This document shows positions 53,266 through 63,253 of a stretch of 64,000 nucleotides of DNA, piece after piece. Position 1 is the stretch's first letter. Each line of letters begins with the position of its first letter. The notes under the pieces are model-generated. The model saw nothing but the letters and a program-made list of their open reading frames with translations, was not told where the DNA came from and searched no databases. The DNA comes from Streptosporangium pseudovulgare (GTDB lineage Bacteria; Actinomycetota; Actinomycetes; Streptosporangiales; Streptosporangiaceae), in NCBI RefSeq assembly GCF_014648055.1, contig NZ_BMQJ01000006.1, forward strand, positions 124,001 through 188,000, given 5' to 3'. A program made the translations under genes and the position numbers.

Positions 53266-53458
53266 GGCCTGGCCCCCCGGGGCCCGCGCTTCCCGGGGCC
53301 CGGGGTCCCGGCAGGCCGACGCCGCCGAGCGGGCCTCCCGGCACCGCGATCCCGCGGGCTCGGGGCCCCGGGCGCCTCCCGCGACCTCGTCATTGATTGC
53401 CGTCCGTTGACCCGCTCACGTCCAGCTCCGTGATCAACGGTTCGATAACCTGGCGATC

Positions 53459-53473
53459 GTCACAGATAGTGAC
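53459..53473. promoter_or_regulatory. Inverted repeat before the small secreted protein gene
   Basis: GTCACAGATAGTGAC (GTCAC, AGATA, GTGAC) lies 21 nt upstream of the ATG at 53495, next to the AGGAGG ribosome site. A candidate operator; no clear -35/-10 pair was found. The preceding stretch 53266-53458 is GC-rich and otherwise empty. Confidence 0.45.
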
Positions 53474-53494
53474 AGTAAGTGGACAGGAGGTCAT

Positions 53495-53866
53495 ATGACT
53501 GTGATCCGCCGGCTCCTTCTGGCCGGTTCCGTCTGCGCCACGCTCGCCGTCGCGGCGCCGGTCGCCGCTTCGGCGGCCGTCACCGTCCCGGCCCGTCCGA
53601 CCGGCCTCACCCAGGCCGGTTTCACGGCGGGCGGCCCTGGCTGGGGCGTCCCCGGTGGCGGGTTCGTCCGTCCCGTCGGGGGCTTCTACCCGCCCGGCGC
53701 CGGTTTCGTCCGTCCCTGGGGTGGGTTCGTCCGCCCCGTGGGCTACTGGGGTCCGCCGGTCGTCGGTGGCTACTGGGGCGGCACGGCCCTCGTCGGGGGC
53801 GGCTGCGTCCCCTCGTACTACACGGGCTACACGGGCTACACGGGCTACACCGCCGGGTGCTGCTGA
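53495..53866 (+). CDS. Small secreted Gly/Pro/Trp-rich protein
   Basis: A 123-residue exported protein. Signal peptide RRLLLAGSVCATLAVAAPVA with likely cleavage after ASA near residue 27. The mature part is built of short Gly-Phe-Val-Arg-Pro units (GGFVRPVGGFYPPGAGFVRP) and Trp/Tyr-Gly stretches, and ends with YTGYTGYTGYTAGCC, giving a Cys pair at the very end plus one Cys upstream. It resembles structural or surface-coating proteins in composition only. AGGAGG lies 4 nt before the ATG. Monocistronic, closed by a strong terminator at 53914. Confidence 0.75.
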   Translation: MTVIRRLLLAGSVCATLAVAAPVAASAAVTVPARPTGLTQAGFTAGGPGWGVPGGGFVRPVGGFYPPGAGFVRPWGGFVRPVGYWGPPVVGGYWGGTALVGGGCVPSYYTGYTGYTGYTAGCC

Positions 53867-53913
53867 TCCGGGATCCGTCAGCGGATGACCGGAGCTGAGG
53901 AGCCCGCGCCTTC

Positions 53914-53952
53914 GCCCCTGTTCACCGGCGGTTTTCGCCGGTGAACAGGGGC
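53914..53952. terminator. Strong bidirectional terminator
   Basis: 17-bp perfect stem (53914-53930 with 53936-53952) and GTTTT loop, between the secreted protein gene and the convergent YeiH gene. Confidence 0.88.
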
Positions 53953-54023
53953 TCCCGTCCGATGCGCTCCGCCGGGGAACCCGGACCGCGCCTCTCCGCC
54001 CATCCCGGCCCGGCTCGGACCGG

Positions 54024-55040
54024 TCAGCCCCCGGGTGTGAGGACCACCACGCCGCCGAGCGCCACCAGCGAGATGAGGACCGTCGACAGGGCGCCGAGCA
54101 CGACGGCCCGGCGGCCGGTGCGCGCCAGCGCCCGAAGGTCGACCGCGGTCCCCATGGCGAACAGCGCGGCGGTGAACAGCAGGGACTCGGCCGTCTTGAG
54201 CGGCGCCAGCCAGGTGGCCGGCAGGGCGCCGAGGCTGCGCAGCGCGACCATCGCGAGGAAGCCGGCCACGAAGAGGGGGACGATGGGCGGCTTCCCGCCC
54301 GTCCGGGACCCGGCCGTACGGCGGCGCAGGACGCTGACGCCGGCGATGAGCGGGGCGAGCAGCACGACCCGGGTCAGCTTGACGACCACGGCCGTCGCGA
54401 GCGCCGCCGTACCGGCCGTCTGCGCCGTGGCCACCACCTGGGCCACCTCGTGCACGCTCGCCCCGCTCCAGACGCCGAAGCCCTCCGCGGGAAGGCGCAG
54501 GAGTCCCTGGAGCAGCGGGAGGGCGACGATGCAGACGGAGCCGAACAGGGTGACCAGGGCGACCGCGGTCATGACGTCCTCCTCCTCGCCGTCGGCCACC
54601 CCGTTCATCGCGGCGACCGCGGCCGCGCCGCAGATGGCGAAGCCGGTGGCCACCAGCAGTGAGAGGTCGCGGCTCAGCCCGAGCCGGCGTCCGAGCCACC
54701 ACGTGCCGGAGAAGGCGACGACGACCGTCGCCACCACCAGCAGCACCACCGGGAGCCCGAGCGCGAGGACGTCCCGTACGGCGAGCTGCGCGCCGAGGAG
54801 CACGACGCCGAGCCGGAGCAGCCGTCTGGAGGCGAACGCGAGGCCGGGCCGCAGGGCCGCCGGGCACGCTCCGAGGTTCGCCACGAGGGCGCCGAGCACG
54901 ACCGCCGCCATCAGCGGGCTCACGGTGGGTAGGAGGGCGTTGATCCCGGTGGCCGCCGCGACACCGGCGGCCGACGCGACGAGCCCGGGCAGGAGGGAGC
55001 GGATGCCGGTGGCGGGTGCCGGCGCGGTGGACAGGGTCAT
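54024..55040 (-). CDS. YeiH/UPF0324-family putative sulfate exporter
   Basis: A 338-residue integral membrane protein with about ten helices. AVVLGALVANLGACPAALRP, LRLGVVLLGAQLAVRDVLAL, ATGFAICGAAAVAAMNGVAD and GVWSGASVHEVAQVVATAQT are signature stretches of the UPF0324/YeiH family, named as putative sulfate exporters. The ATG at 55040 is preferred to one at 55100, which would leave only 11 bp to the divergent LysR gene. E. coli yeiH also has a divergent LysR regulator (YeiE), so the pairing is conserved in kind. Confidence 0.88.
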   Translation of the reverse strand: MTLSTAPAPATGIRSLLPGLVASAAGVAAATGINALLPTVSPLMAAVVLGALVANLGACPAALRPGLAFASRRLLRLGVVLLGAQLAVRDVLALGLPVVLLVVATVVVAFSGTWWLGRRLGLSRDLSLLVATGFAICGAAAVAAMNGVADGEEEDVMTAVALVTLFGSVCIVALPLLQGLLRLPAEGFGVWSGASVHEVAQVVATAQTAGTAALATAVVVKLTRVVLLAPLIAGVSVLRRRTAGSRTGGKPPIVPLFVAGFLAMVALRSLGALPATWLAPLKTAESLLFTAALFAMGTAVDLRALARTGRRAVVLGALSTVLISLVALGGVVVLTPGG

Positions 55041-55111
55041 GTCCGCATTTCTGTCAGGTGTGATGTTGGTCCGGTAGCCACCGATTTCGCGGCAGGTCAT
55101 ACGGTGACCGC

Positions 55112-56029
55112 ATGAGCAACGCGCGATGGCCCGACCTGGCGAGCCTCGAACTCCTGCTCCTGGTCGCCGAGCAGGGCAGCGTCGGCAAGGCGGCCCGGCT
55201 GCACGGCATCACCCAGGCGTCCGCCAGCCGCCGGCTCGACACCCTGGAGCGGGAGCTGGGCCTGCCCCTGCTGCGCCGCTCGACGACCGGCTCCCGCCTC
55301 ACCCCGCAGGGCCGGATCGTCGCCGACCAGGCCCGGGCGGCGCTGGCCGCGGCGGACGGCCTGCTGGCGAGCGTGCGGGCCCTCCGCCGGGAGCACGACG
55401 CGCTCGTGCGGGTGGCGGCGAGCATGACGATCGCCGAATACCTCATGCCGGGCTGGCTGGCCGCGCTGCGCCGTACCCTGCCCGGCGTCGAGGTGAGGCC
55501 GCGCGTGGTCAACTCGGACATGGTCTGCCGGCTGGCGCGGGACGGCGAGATCGACGTGGGCTTCATCGAGTCGCCGTTCCTGCCGCGGGGGCTGAGCACC
55601 CGGTACGTCGCCTATGACCGCCTCATCGTGGTGGCGGGGCCCCGCCATCCCTGGGCGCGGCACCCGGTCCATCTGCGCTTCGCCGATCTCGCGGCCACCC
55701 CGCTGGTGGTGCGGGAGCCGGGGTCGGGCACGCGCTCCGCCCTCGACCGCGTCATGGCCGGGCGGGTCACCGTTCCGCCCGCGCTGGAGCTGTCCTCCAA
55801 CGCCGCGGTGAAGGTGGCGGTGGAGGCCGGCGCCGCCCCGGCGGTGCTCAGCGCGCTCGCCGTCGCGGCCGAGCTCCGTGAGGGGCGGCTGGTCGAGGTC
55901 CCCGTCGCGGGGTTCGACCTGCGCCGGCCGCTGCTGGCGGTCTGGCGCAGGCGGACACGCCTCCCCGGCGCCGCCGCCGAACTCGTCCGCCTCGCCGCCG
56001 CCTCCGGCCGGCCCGCGCCACCCTCCTGA
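55112..56029 (+). CDS. LysR-family regulator divergent from YeiH
   Basis: A 305-residue LysR regulator. Winged helix: LELLLLVAEQGSVGKAARLH, GITQASASRRLDTLERELGL; effector domain from about residue 90 (VRVAASMTIAEYLMPGWLAA onward), with VGFIESPFLPRGLSTRYVAY and TPLVVREPGSGTRSALDRVM typical of the CysB/YeiE-like branch. It likely controls the divergent transporter at 54024-55040, by analogy with YeiE/YeiH. Confidence 0.88.
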   Translation: MSNARWPDLASLELLLLVAEQGSVGKAARLHGITQASASRRLDTLERELGLPLLRRSTTGSRLTPQGRIVADQARAALAAADGLLASVRALRREHDALVRVAASMTIAEYLMPGWLAALRRTLPGVEVRPRVVNSDMVCRLARDGEIDVGFIESPFLPRGLSTRYVAYDRLIVVAGPRHPWARHPVHLRFADLAATPLVVREPGSGTRSALDRVMAGRVTVPPALELSSNAAVKVAVEAGAAPAVLSALAVAAELREGRLVEVPVAGFDLRRPLLAVWRRRTRLPGAAAELVRLAAASGRPAPPS

Positions 56030-56043
56030 CCGTGGAACCACGG

Positions 56044-56220
56044 ACCCACCCAGGGTGAAAACCATTTTTCCGGGCTAAAGCCGGATAAAGCATTCTGGGG
56101 ATATCGGGAAGGGTAAAAGCCCGATGGATGAAGCTTTGTTCGCGGTGCTTCGGGAAAATGTTTCGTGTATCCATTGAACGCCCATGTCTAATGGTGTTGA
56201 CGGGAACCAGGAGCTTGGGC
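56044..56220 (+). promoter_or_regulatory. Lower-GC leader region of the ammonium transporter gene
   Basis: A 177-bp AT-richer stretch with an inverted repeat ATCGGG (56103-56108) / CCCGAT (56120-56125), a CCGGGCT/AGCCGG partial stem near 56074, and two similar AAAGCCGGAT/AAAGCCCGAT blocks. It should hold the promoter and nitrogen control site of the gene at 56221. No clean GlnR box pair (GTnAC and GAAAC spaced by 6) was found. A 6-bp hairpin at 56030-56043 follows the LysR stop. Confidence 0.4.
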
Positions 56221-57435
<1,215 letters not shown>

Positions 57436-57454
57436 GACCCGCCGGCGCGAGGTC

Positions 57455-58144
57455 GTGACCGACGGCACGCGGGGCGGTGGCCGGCTCGACGGGCCCCTGC
57501 CGTACGTGCTCGTCGCGCTCGCCTTCACCACCGGGATGATCGACGCGACGAGCTTCCTGGACCTCGGCCAGATCTTCGTCGCCGCCATGACGGGGAACGT
57601 CATCATCCTCGGCCTCGGCCTGGCCGGTCACGGTACGCCGCTGTCCTCCGCGCTGTCACTCATGTCCTTCGCGGCGGGAGCGGCCGGCGGCGGCGCCGTC
57701 CTGTCGTGGTCCGGGCGCCGGCACCGCGGCCTGCTGCTGGCCGCGGGCACCGCGGTCCAGACGGTGCTGGTCTGCGGCGCCTCGGTCCTGGCCTCCCGGT
57801 ACGGGCTCGCCGATCCCCGGGTGCGATGGCCGGTCATCATGACGCTCGCCTTCTCCCTGGGCTGGGAGTACGCGGTCGTACGCGGGATCAGGGTGCCCGA
57901 CCTGAACACCACGGTCGTCACGACCACGCTCACCTCGCTGTTCGCCGAATCCGTCGTGCCCGCCAGGCAGGGCCGGAGACTCGTCTCGATCTGCGCGCTG
58001 CTGGCCGGCGCCCTGGTCTCGGGCACGCTGCGGCGGGTGCTCTTCCCGGTGGCCCCGCTGTGGACGGCGGTTCTCATCCTCACCGGGTGCACCGTGATCG
58101 TGTACGTCGCCGCCAGGCGTCCCGGCGCGGAGCGCTGGGGCTGA
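57455..58144 (+). CDS. DUF1275 (YoaK-like) membrane protein
   Basis: A 229-residue integral membrane protein with six helices. LAFTTGMIDATSFLDLGQIF and VAAMTGNVIILGLGLAGHGT are the DUF1275 signature, and RVPDLNTTVVTTTLTSLFAE the second conserved block. Function unknown. GTG start at 57455, 19 bp after the amtB stop, with GAGG just upstream, so it is probably cotranscribed with amtB. Confidence 0.87.
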   Translation: MTDGTRGGGRLDGPLPYVLVALAFTTGMIDATSFLDLGQIFVAAMTGNVIILGLGLAGHGTPLSSALSLMSFAAGAAGGGAVLSWSGRRHRGLLLAAGTAVQTVLVCGASVLASRYGLADPRVRWPVIMTLAFSLGWEYAVVRGIRVPDLNTTVVTTTLTSLFAESVVPARQGRRLVSICALLAGALVSGTLRRVLFPVAPLWTAVLILTGCTVIVYVAARRPGAERWG

Positions 58145-58178
58145 GGACGCCTTCCGCGGATCGGCGCGGGCCCCCCTC

Positions 58179-58229
58179 TCCGGCGGCCCCGTGCCGGGCA
58201 CGGCGGCGGACGGGACGGAGTCCGCCGGA
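58179..58229. terminator. Branched hairpin between convergent genes
   Basis: TCCGGCGG (58179-58186) and CCGCCGGA (58222-58229) enclose an inner GTGC/GCAC stem. Located between the DUF1275 gene and the convergent crcB pair. Confidence 0.4.
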
Positions 58230-58288
58230 GCGTGCCGGCTCACCCGGGAGCCCGGGGACGGACCGGACCGCGCCCGGCCGGGCGGCCG

Positions 58289-58645
58289 TCACACCGCCCG
58301 GAACGCGATGTACAGGAGCGTGAGGACGATGAAGCCGAGCACCATGGAGACGAGCACGTTCGTCACGGCCCTGGCGTACCTCCCGTCCTGGAAGAGGTGG
58401 ACGGTCTCCAGCTCGAAGGTGCTGAACGTCGTCAGCGCGCCGCAGAAGCCCGTGCCGGCCAGGGCCTCCGCCCCGATCCCCACGCCCGCTCCGTGCAGCG
58501 CCCCCAGAATCCCCGCGCCCAGGAGGTTGACCGTCAGGGTCCCCCAGGGGAACGCCTTGCCGAACCGCTTCTTGACCGCCGCGTCGAGGACGTAACGCAG
58601 CACGGCGCCGAAGGCCCCTCCGATGAGCACCAGCAGGATGATCAT
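58289..58645 (-). CDS. crcB: CrcB/Fluc fluoride channel subunit 1
   Basis: A 118-residue four-helix protein of the CrcB/Fluc family, which exports fluoride as a dimer. GGAFGAVLRYVLDAAV, FPWGTLTVNLLGAGILG and GTGFCGALTTFSTFELETV are the family blocks, the last with the Phe/Thr residues that line the pore. The ATG overlaps the stop of the upstream crcB paralogue (ATGA), so the two are made together and likely form a heterodimer, as in other species with paired genes. Confidence 0.92.
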   Translation of the reverse strand: MIILLVLIGGAFGAVLRYVLDAAVKKRFGKAFPWGTLTVNLLGAGILGALHGAGVGIGAEALAGTGFCGALTTFSTFELETVHLFQDGRYARAVTNVLVSMVLGFIVLTLLYIAFRAV

Positions 58646-59157
58646 GATGGCGCGCCGCCTCCGGACCCGTCCGCGCGGTGCGGCACCAGCCTCCCGAGCC
58701 TGAGCCCCGCCACGATCGCGATCCAGCCGCCCACCACGCTGACCACCGCGTAGGTGACGCTCAGGTCCCAGCTCCCGGCGCGGCCGAGGGCGTGTATCCC
58801 GTCGATGAGATGGGAGAACGTGGTGAAACCGCCCAGGTAGCCGGTCACCAGCAGCGGGCGGGCGAAAGCATGCGGCCGGCCCTTGAGCAGGTACGTCGTC
58901 AGCGTCCCCATGAACAGGCAGCCGAGGACGTTCACCAGGAGGGTCCCCCAGGGAAAGCCTCCCCGCCCCCCGGGCATCGCCTCGGTGATCAGGTGACGCA
59001 GCAGGGCCCCGACCGCTCCTCCGACGGCGATGTCGAGGAGCGCGCCGGGCCGGACCCCCGGATGGCGGGGCGGCCCCTCCCTGCGCCGGTCCAGGACGGA
59101 CGCCTCGGCTCTTTCACGATGGAGCAGATGCCCCTCCGCCCTTCCCGGGGACTCCAT
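58642..59157 (-). CDS. crcB: CrcB/Fluc fluoride channel subunit 2
   Basis: A 171-residue paralogue with a 38-residue hydrophilic N-terminal extension rich in Arg/Glu before the four helices. AVGGAVGALLRHLITEAM, FPWGTLLVNVLGCLFMGTL and LVTGYLGGFTTFSHLIDGI match Fluc; compared with the partner, GFTTFSH replaces GALTTFSTF. GGAGGAGG lies just before the ATG. No fluoride riboswitch was recognised in the 47 bp between this gene and ureD. Confidence 0.9.
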   Translation of the reverse strand: MESPGRAEGHLLHRERAEASVLDRRREGPPRHPGVRPGALLDIAVGGAVGALLRHLITEAMPGGRGGFPWGTLLVNVLGCLFMGTLTTYLLKGRPHAFARPLLVTGYLGGFTTFSHLIDGIHALGRAGSWDLSVTYAVVSVVGGWIAIVAGLRLGRLVPHRADGSGGGAPS

Positions 59158-59204
59158 GGCCTCCTCCTCCAGGTCTTCTCGCCGTCGAGAGCACCGGGCC
59201 GGTG

Positions 59205-60176
59205 TCAGCGTCCGCGCGGGGCGGGCGCGGACGTTCCCGGCAGCAGCCCGCGGACGGTGTCCAGGGCCTGCCCGAAGGCGGCCTCGACCTCGGGTGACCG
59301 CTCACCGAGGACACGGGCCCAGGCGCCCCGCTCGCCCGGCAGGACGCCGGCCCCGGCTCGCGACCCGGTGCGGGTGAGCGCCTCGTGCATCGCGTCGGCC
59401 AGGATCCGCGCGGGCCGCGCCCCGGTGACGACGTACAGGGACGCCAGGACCCCGTACCGGTCCATCACCGCCGGTCCCGTCACCGCCCGTTCTCCCGGCA
59501 CCAGGCGGAGCGGGTCGGCGAACAGCAGCCGCCCCGCGGTGTCGCGTACCTCGACGTCGCCGCAGTACGCCGTGTACGCGTGCCGTTCCCCCCGGGCGAG
59601 CCGGCCGGCCAGCAACGTCTCGCCCAGCACGACGGTGGAGTCGGGGTGGGCGGTGACGTCGATCCGCTGGTAGTACCGCGTGCCGCCGAACGGGATCGTC
59701 CTGTCCGGCAGGTACTCCAGGTGACCGCCGGGCCCCACGGTGAGGCGGACGAGCTGCGTGGCGTAGTCCTGCTCCATCCGGTAGAGCCGGGTGGCGCCCT
59801 GGGTGGTCAGGTGCACGGCCGCTCCCGGCCCGCAGGAGACGTCGACGCGGTAGCGATCCCCCTGGAGGACCCCGCCTCCGGACGACATGATCATGACGTA
59901 CGGCAGGCCCGGGTCCTCGGGGTCACGGTAGAGCGGCCGGGTGATGTGCAGCGGCGCCTTCTGGTAGTGGCCGGTCAGCTCCGTCCGGTCGCCGATCCGC
60001 TCGAACGCGAGGTCGAGGATCCCGACCTTGCCGGGGCTGCCGACCGGCAGCATGTCCGGGGTGCCGGCGTGCCGCCGCACCGGTTCGGGCACCCAGCCGG
60101 GGAGGTACCACTCCGGTGAGAGGCGGTCGCCGGTCCTCCGTGAGCCGTCCACCGTCCCTACGCCGGCGAGGTGCAC
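59205..60176 (-). CDS. ureD: Urease accessory protein UreD
   Basis: A 323-residue UreD (UreH) protein, which forms the UreD-UreF-UreG complex that loads nickel into apo-urease. GKVGILDLAFERIGDRTELT, IMSSGGGVLQGDRYRVDVSC, LTTQGATRLYRMEQDYATQL and YLPDRTIPFGGTRYYQRIDV are characteristic. GTG start at 60176, overlapping the last 19 nt of ureG, so translation is coupled. Last gene of the urease cluster. Confidence 0.92.
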   Translation of the reverse strand: MHLAGVGTVDGSRRTGDRLSPEWYLPGWVPEPVRRHAGTPDMLPVGSPGKVGILDLAFERIGDRTELTGHYQKAPLHITRPLYRDPEDPGLPYVMIMSSGGGVLQGDRYRVDVSCGPGAAVHLTTQGATRLYRMEQDYATQLVRLTVGPGGHLEYLPDRTIPFGGTRYYQRIDVTAHPDSTVVLGETLLAGRLARGERHAYTAYCGDVEVRDTAGRLLFADPLRLVPGERAVTGPAVMDRYGVLASLYVVTGARPARILADAMHEALTRTGSRAGAGVLPGERGAWARVLGERSPEVEAAFGQALDTVRGLLPGTSAPAPRGR

Positions 60177-60793
60177 GCCGCTCCCGCCCGCGCCTCGATG
60201 AAGTCGACGACCTGGGGGACCCCGGTGCCGGTGAGGCAGTCGGTCAGCGCGACCGGACCGTCGCCGCGCACCGCCCGCGCGTCCCGTTCCATGACCCCCA
60301 GGTCGGTGCGGACGTACCGGGCGATGTCGATCTTGTTGATGACCAGCAGGTCGGAGTCCGTGGTGCCCGGACCGCGCTTGCGCGGCATCTTCTCGCCCTC
60401 GGCGGTGTCCAGGACGAAGATGTACACGTCGGCCAGCGCCGGGCTGAAGGTGAGCGTCAGGTTGTCGCCGCCGCTCTCGAACAGCAGCATGTCGAGGTCG
60501 GGGAAGCGGTCGAGCATCTCGGCGGCCGCCGCCAGGTTCATGGTCGGGTCGTCCCGGACCGCGGTGTGCGGGCAGGCCCCCGTCTCGACGCCCACGATCC
60601 GCTCGGGATCGAGCGTCCCGGCCAGCGTACGGCGGACGTGCTCGGCGTCCTCCTGGGTGTAGATGTCATTGGTGATCACACCGATGCGGTGCCCCCGGGC
60701 CTGCAGGTGGGGGACCAGCGCCTCGATCAGCGCCGTCTTGCCGGATCCGACGGGGCCGCCGATCCCTACCTTGAAGACCTTCTCCAGCTCCAT
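60158..60793 (-). CDS. ureG: Urease accessory GTPase UreG
   Basis: A 211-residue SIMIBI GTPase that powers nickel delivery to urease. P-loop KVGIGGPVGSGKTALIEALV, GVETGACPHTAVRDDPTMNL with the Cys-Pro-His nickel motif, LLFESGGDNLTLTFSP, and the NKID guanine-binding motif (LLVINKIDIARYV). Length and order are normal. Preceded by ureF with a 25-bp gap. Confidence 0.96.
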   Translation of the reverse strand: MELEKVFKVGIGGPVGSGKTALIEALVPHLQARGHRIGVITNDIYTQEDAEHVRRTLAGTLDPERIVGVETGACPHTAVRDDPTMNLAAAAEMLDRFPDLDMLLFESGGDNLTLTFSPALADVYIFVLDTAEGEKMPRKRGPGTTDSDLLVINKIDIARYVRTDLGVMERDARAVRGDGPVALTDCLTGTGVPQVVDFIEARAGAACTSPA

Positions 60794-60818
60794 CTCGTTC
60801 CTCCCACGTACGAACGGA

Positions 60819-61529
60819 TCAGGTGGCGAACAGGCGGGCCTCCGCCCGCTCGTGCGCGGCCGAGACGACGTCGGCGAGGGGCACCGCGCCGTGCAGGTCC
60901 CGCGGATCCCCGGCGGCGAGCGCCGTCCGCGCGACCCGCGCGAGATCCGGGCGGATCTCGCGTAGCAGCCCCTGCGCGCGGCGGAAGTCGGTACGGCCCA
61001 GCCGCACCGCCGCCGCCGTCCAGCTCGCGGCGAAGGCGTACAGGTCGGCGGCGACCGCGTGTGCCACCGGCACTCCGAGCCCCGCGTACAGCGCGCCGAC
61101 CACGACCGCGTGGTTGCCCGGTGTGGCCTTCTCCGCCACCAGCTCCGCCAGCCGGGCGGCCTCCGGCACCGGGAAGGCGAAGGCCGCCGTGTCGAGGACC
61201 TGCCGGCCGGTCCGCACCGAGGCGGCCCGCTGCTCGCTGTTGAGCTTGATCGCGTGCAGCCGCCGGTCGACCTGGACCAGCCGCTCCCAGTCCCCCTCGC
61301 CGGCGGCGCGGTGCGCCAGCACCAGGGCCGCCGCGTCCGCCGGGCCCACCGCGTTGTACAGCAGGTCGGTCAGCAGTTCACGCAGGTTCTCCGGACCGGT
61401 GATCCGGAGCTGGACGTACCCCTCCAGCCCGTGCGACAACGTGTACATCCCGCTGGGGAAACCGGAGTCGGTGAGCTGGAACTGGGCCAGCAGCGGGTCC
61501 AGATCGCCGGTGCCGGGAGGTGCGCTCAT
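60819..61529 (-). CDS. ureF: Urease accessory protein UreF
   Basis: A 236-residue Ure[21 protein letters not shown] and HGLEGYVQ form the conserved N-terminal block, and the C-terminal half is all-helical ([40 protein letters not shown]). It bridges UreD and UreG during urease activation. The ATG overlaps the ureC stop (ATGA). Confidence 0.93.
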   Translation of the reverse strand: MSAPPGTGDLDPLLAQFQLTDSGFPSGMYTLSHGLEGYVQLRITGPENLRELLTDLLYNAVGPADAAALVLAHRAAGEGDWERLVQVDRRLHAIKLNSEQRAASVRTGRQVLDTAAFAFPVPEAARLAELVAEKATPGNHAVVVGALYAGLGVPVAHAVAADLYAFAASWTAAAVRLGRTDFRRAQGLLREIRPDLARVARTALAAGDPRDLHGAVPLADVVSAAHERAEARLFAT

Positions 61530-63247
61530 GCCAGGAAGTACAGCCGGTTCAGCGGCAGCTTCTTGGCCGGTTCGATGTGCGCGGGCTCCCCGTCGACGGT
61601 CACCCGGTAGGTCTCGGGATCGACCTCGATCCGGGCGAGCGTGGAATTGCGGATCATGTGGCGCTTGTCGACGGTACGGCACTGCCGTACGGGCCGGATC
61701 AGCCGTTGCAGGCCGAGCCTCTCCGGTACGCCCGCCTCGATCCCGGCGCCGGACATGAAGGTGACGCAGGTGCTCGACAGCGCCCTGCCGAAGGCCCCGT
61801 ACGTGGGACGGTAGTAGACCGGCTGCGGCGTCGGCAGGGACGCGTTCGGGTCGCCCATCTGGGCCCAGCTGATCAGGCCGCCCTTGACGACCATGGCGGG
61901 CTTGGCCCCGAAGGAGTGGACCGGCCACAGCACGATGTCGGCGAGCTTCCCGTCCTCCAGCGAGCCGATCGTGTCCGCCATCCCGGAGGCGCGGGCCGGG
62001 TTGATGGTCACCTTGGCCAGGTAGCGCAGCACCCGGAAGTTGTCGTTGCGGGCGGAGTCCTCCGGCAGCGTCCCCCGCTTGTCCTTGTTGTGGTGGGCCA
62101 CCTGGAAGGCCCGGGTGAACGTCTCGCCCACCCGGCCCATCGCCTGCGAGTCCGACCCGATGATGCTGATGATGCCCAGGTCGTGCAGCACGGTCTCGGC
62201 CGAGATGGTCTCGGCGCGCACCCGGCTCTCGGCGAACGCCACGTCCTCGGGCACGTCGTAGCTGAGGTGGTGGCAGACCATCGTCATGTCCAGCAGCTCG
62301 TCCACCGAGTCGGCGGTGTACGGCAGCGTCGGGTTGGTGGAGGCCGGGAGCACGTTGGGCTCGCCGGTGACCCGCAGGATGTCGGGGGCGTGCCCGCCGC
62401 CGGCGCCCTCGGAGTGGTAGGTGTGGATCGTGCGGCCGTTGATCGCGTTGATGGTGTCCTCGACGTAGCCCGCCTCGTTCAGCGTGTCGGTGTGGATGTT
62501 GATCTGGATGTCGAGCTCGTCGGCGACCGACAGCGCGCAGTCGATGACGGCGGGGGTGGTGCCCCAGTCCTCGTGCACCTTCAGGCCGGCCGCCCCGGCC
62601 CGGATCTGCTCCTCCAGCGGGGCCGGCAGGCTGCTGTTCCCCTTGCCGTACACCGCGATGTTGATCGGGACGGCCTCGTAGGCCTGGAGGATGCGGGAGA
62701 TGTTCCACGGGCCGGGCGTGGTGGTGCAGCCGCGGGAGCCGTCCGCCGGGCCGGTGCCGCCGCCGACCAGCGTGGTGATCCCGTTGCTCAGCGCGTGCTG
62801 GGCCTGCTGGGGGGTGAGGAAGTGGACGTGCGTGTCGATCCCTCCGGGCGTGGCGATGAGGTTCTCACCGGAGAGCACCTCGGTGCTCGCGCTGACGATC
62901 AGGCGCCGGTCGACCCCGTTCTGGGTGTGCGGGTTGCCGGACTTGCCGATCCCGGCGATCTTCCCGTCCTTGACGCCGATGTCGCCCTTGACGATGCCCA
63001 GCACCGGGTCGATGATCACCGCGTTGGTGATCACCAGGTCCAGGGCGACCGAGCTGTCCGAGGCCGGGTCGGCCGACATCCCGTCCCGGGCGGTCTTGCC
63101 GCCGCCGTACTGGGTCTCGTCCCCGTAGTGCCCCTCGGTGTAGTCCTTCTCCACCTCGGCGATGAGGTTGGTGTCCCCCAGATGGAGCCTGTCGCCCACC
63201 GTCGGCCCGTACATCGTCGCGTACTGCTTGCGGCTCATCGTGGCCAT
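61526..63247 (-). CDS. ureC: Urease alpha subunit UreC
   Basis: A 573-residue catalytic subunit that hydrolyses urea to ammonia and carbamate at a dinickel centre. [20 protein letters not shown] opens the protein; [20 protein letters not shown] carries nickel ligands; [20 protein letters not shown] contains the carbamylated Lys; [20 protein letters not shown] is the mobile flap with the catalytic His. All key residues seem present. ATG at 63247, 6 bp after the ureB stop. Confidence 0.97.
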   Translation of the reverse strand: MATMSRKQYATMYGPTVGDRLHLGDTNLIAEVEKDYTEGHYGDETQYGGGKTARDGMSADPASDSSVALDLVITNAVIIDPVLGIVKGDIGVKDGKIAGIGKSGNPHTQNGVDRRLIVSASTEVLSGENLIATPGGIDTHVHFLTPQQAQHALSNGITTLVGGGTGPADGSRGCTTTPGPWNISRILQAYEAVPINIAVYGKGNSSLPAPLEEQIRAGAAGLKVHEDWGTTPAVIDCALSVADELDIQINIHTDTLNEAGYVEDTINAINGRTIHTYHSEGAGGGHAPDILRVTGEPNVLPASTNPTLPYTADSVDELLDMTMVCHHLSYDVPEDVAFAESRVRAETISAETVLHDLGIISIIGSDSQAMGRVGETFTRAFQVAHHNKDKRGTLPEDSARNDNFRVLRYLAKVTINPARASGMADTIGSLEDGKLADIVLWPVHSFGAKPAMVVKGGLISWAQMGDPNASLPTPQPVYYRPTYGAFGRALSSTCVTFMSGAGIEAGVPERLGLQRLIRPVRQCRTVDKRHMIRNSTLARIEVDPETYRVTVDGEPAHIEPAKKLPLNRLYFLA

Positions 63248-63253
63248 GGCGGT

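Noticed and set aside
56128-56220. 31-codon N-terminal extension of the ammonium transporter from an upstream ATG
   Set aside because: Homology to Amt proteins starts at 56221, where a good ribosome site is present; the extension is Cys/Arg-rich and unlike Amt signal sequences.
60819-62708. 629-codon minus-strand frame ending with UreF
   Set aside because: The part upstream of 61529 is out of frame with ureC and reads as shadow; UreF starts at 61529.
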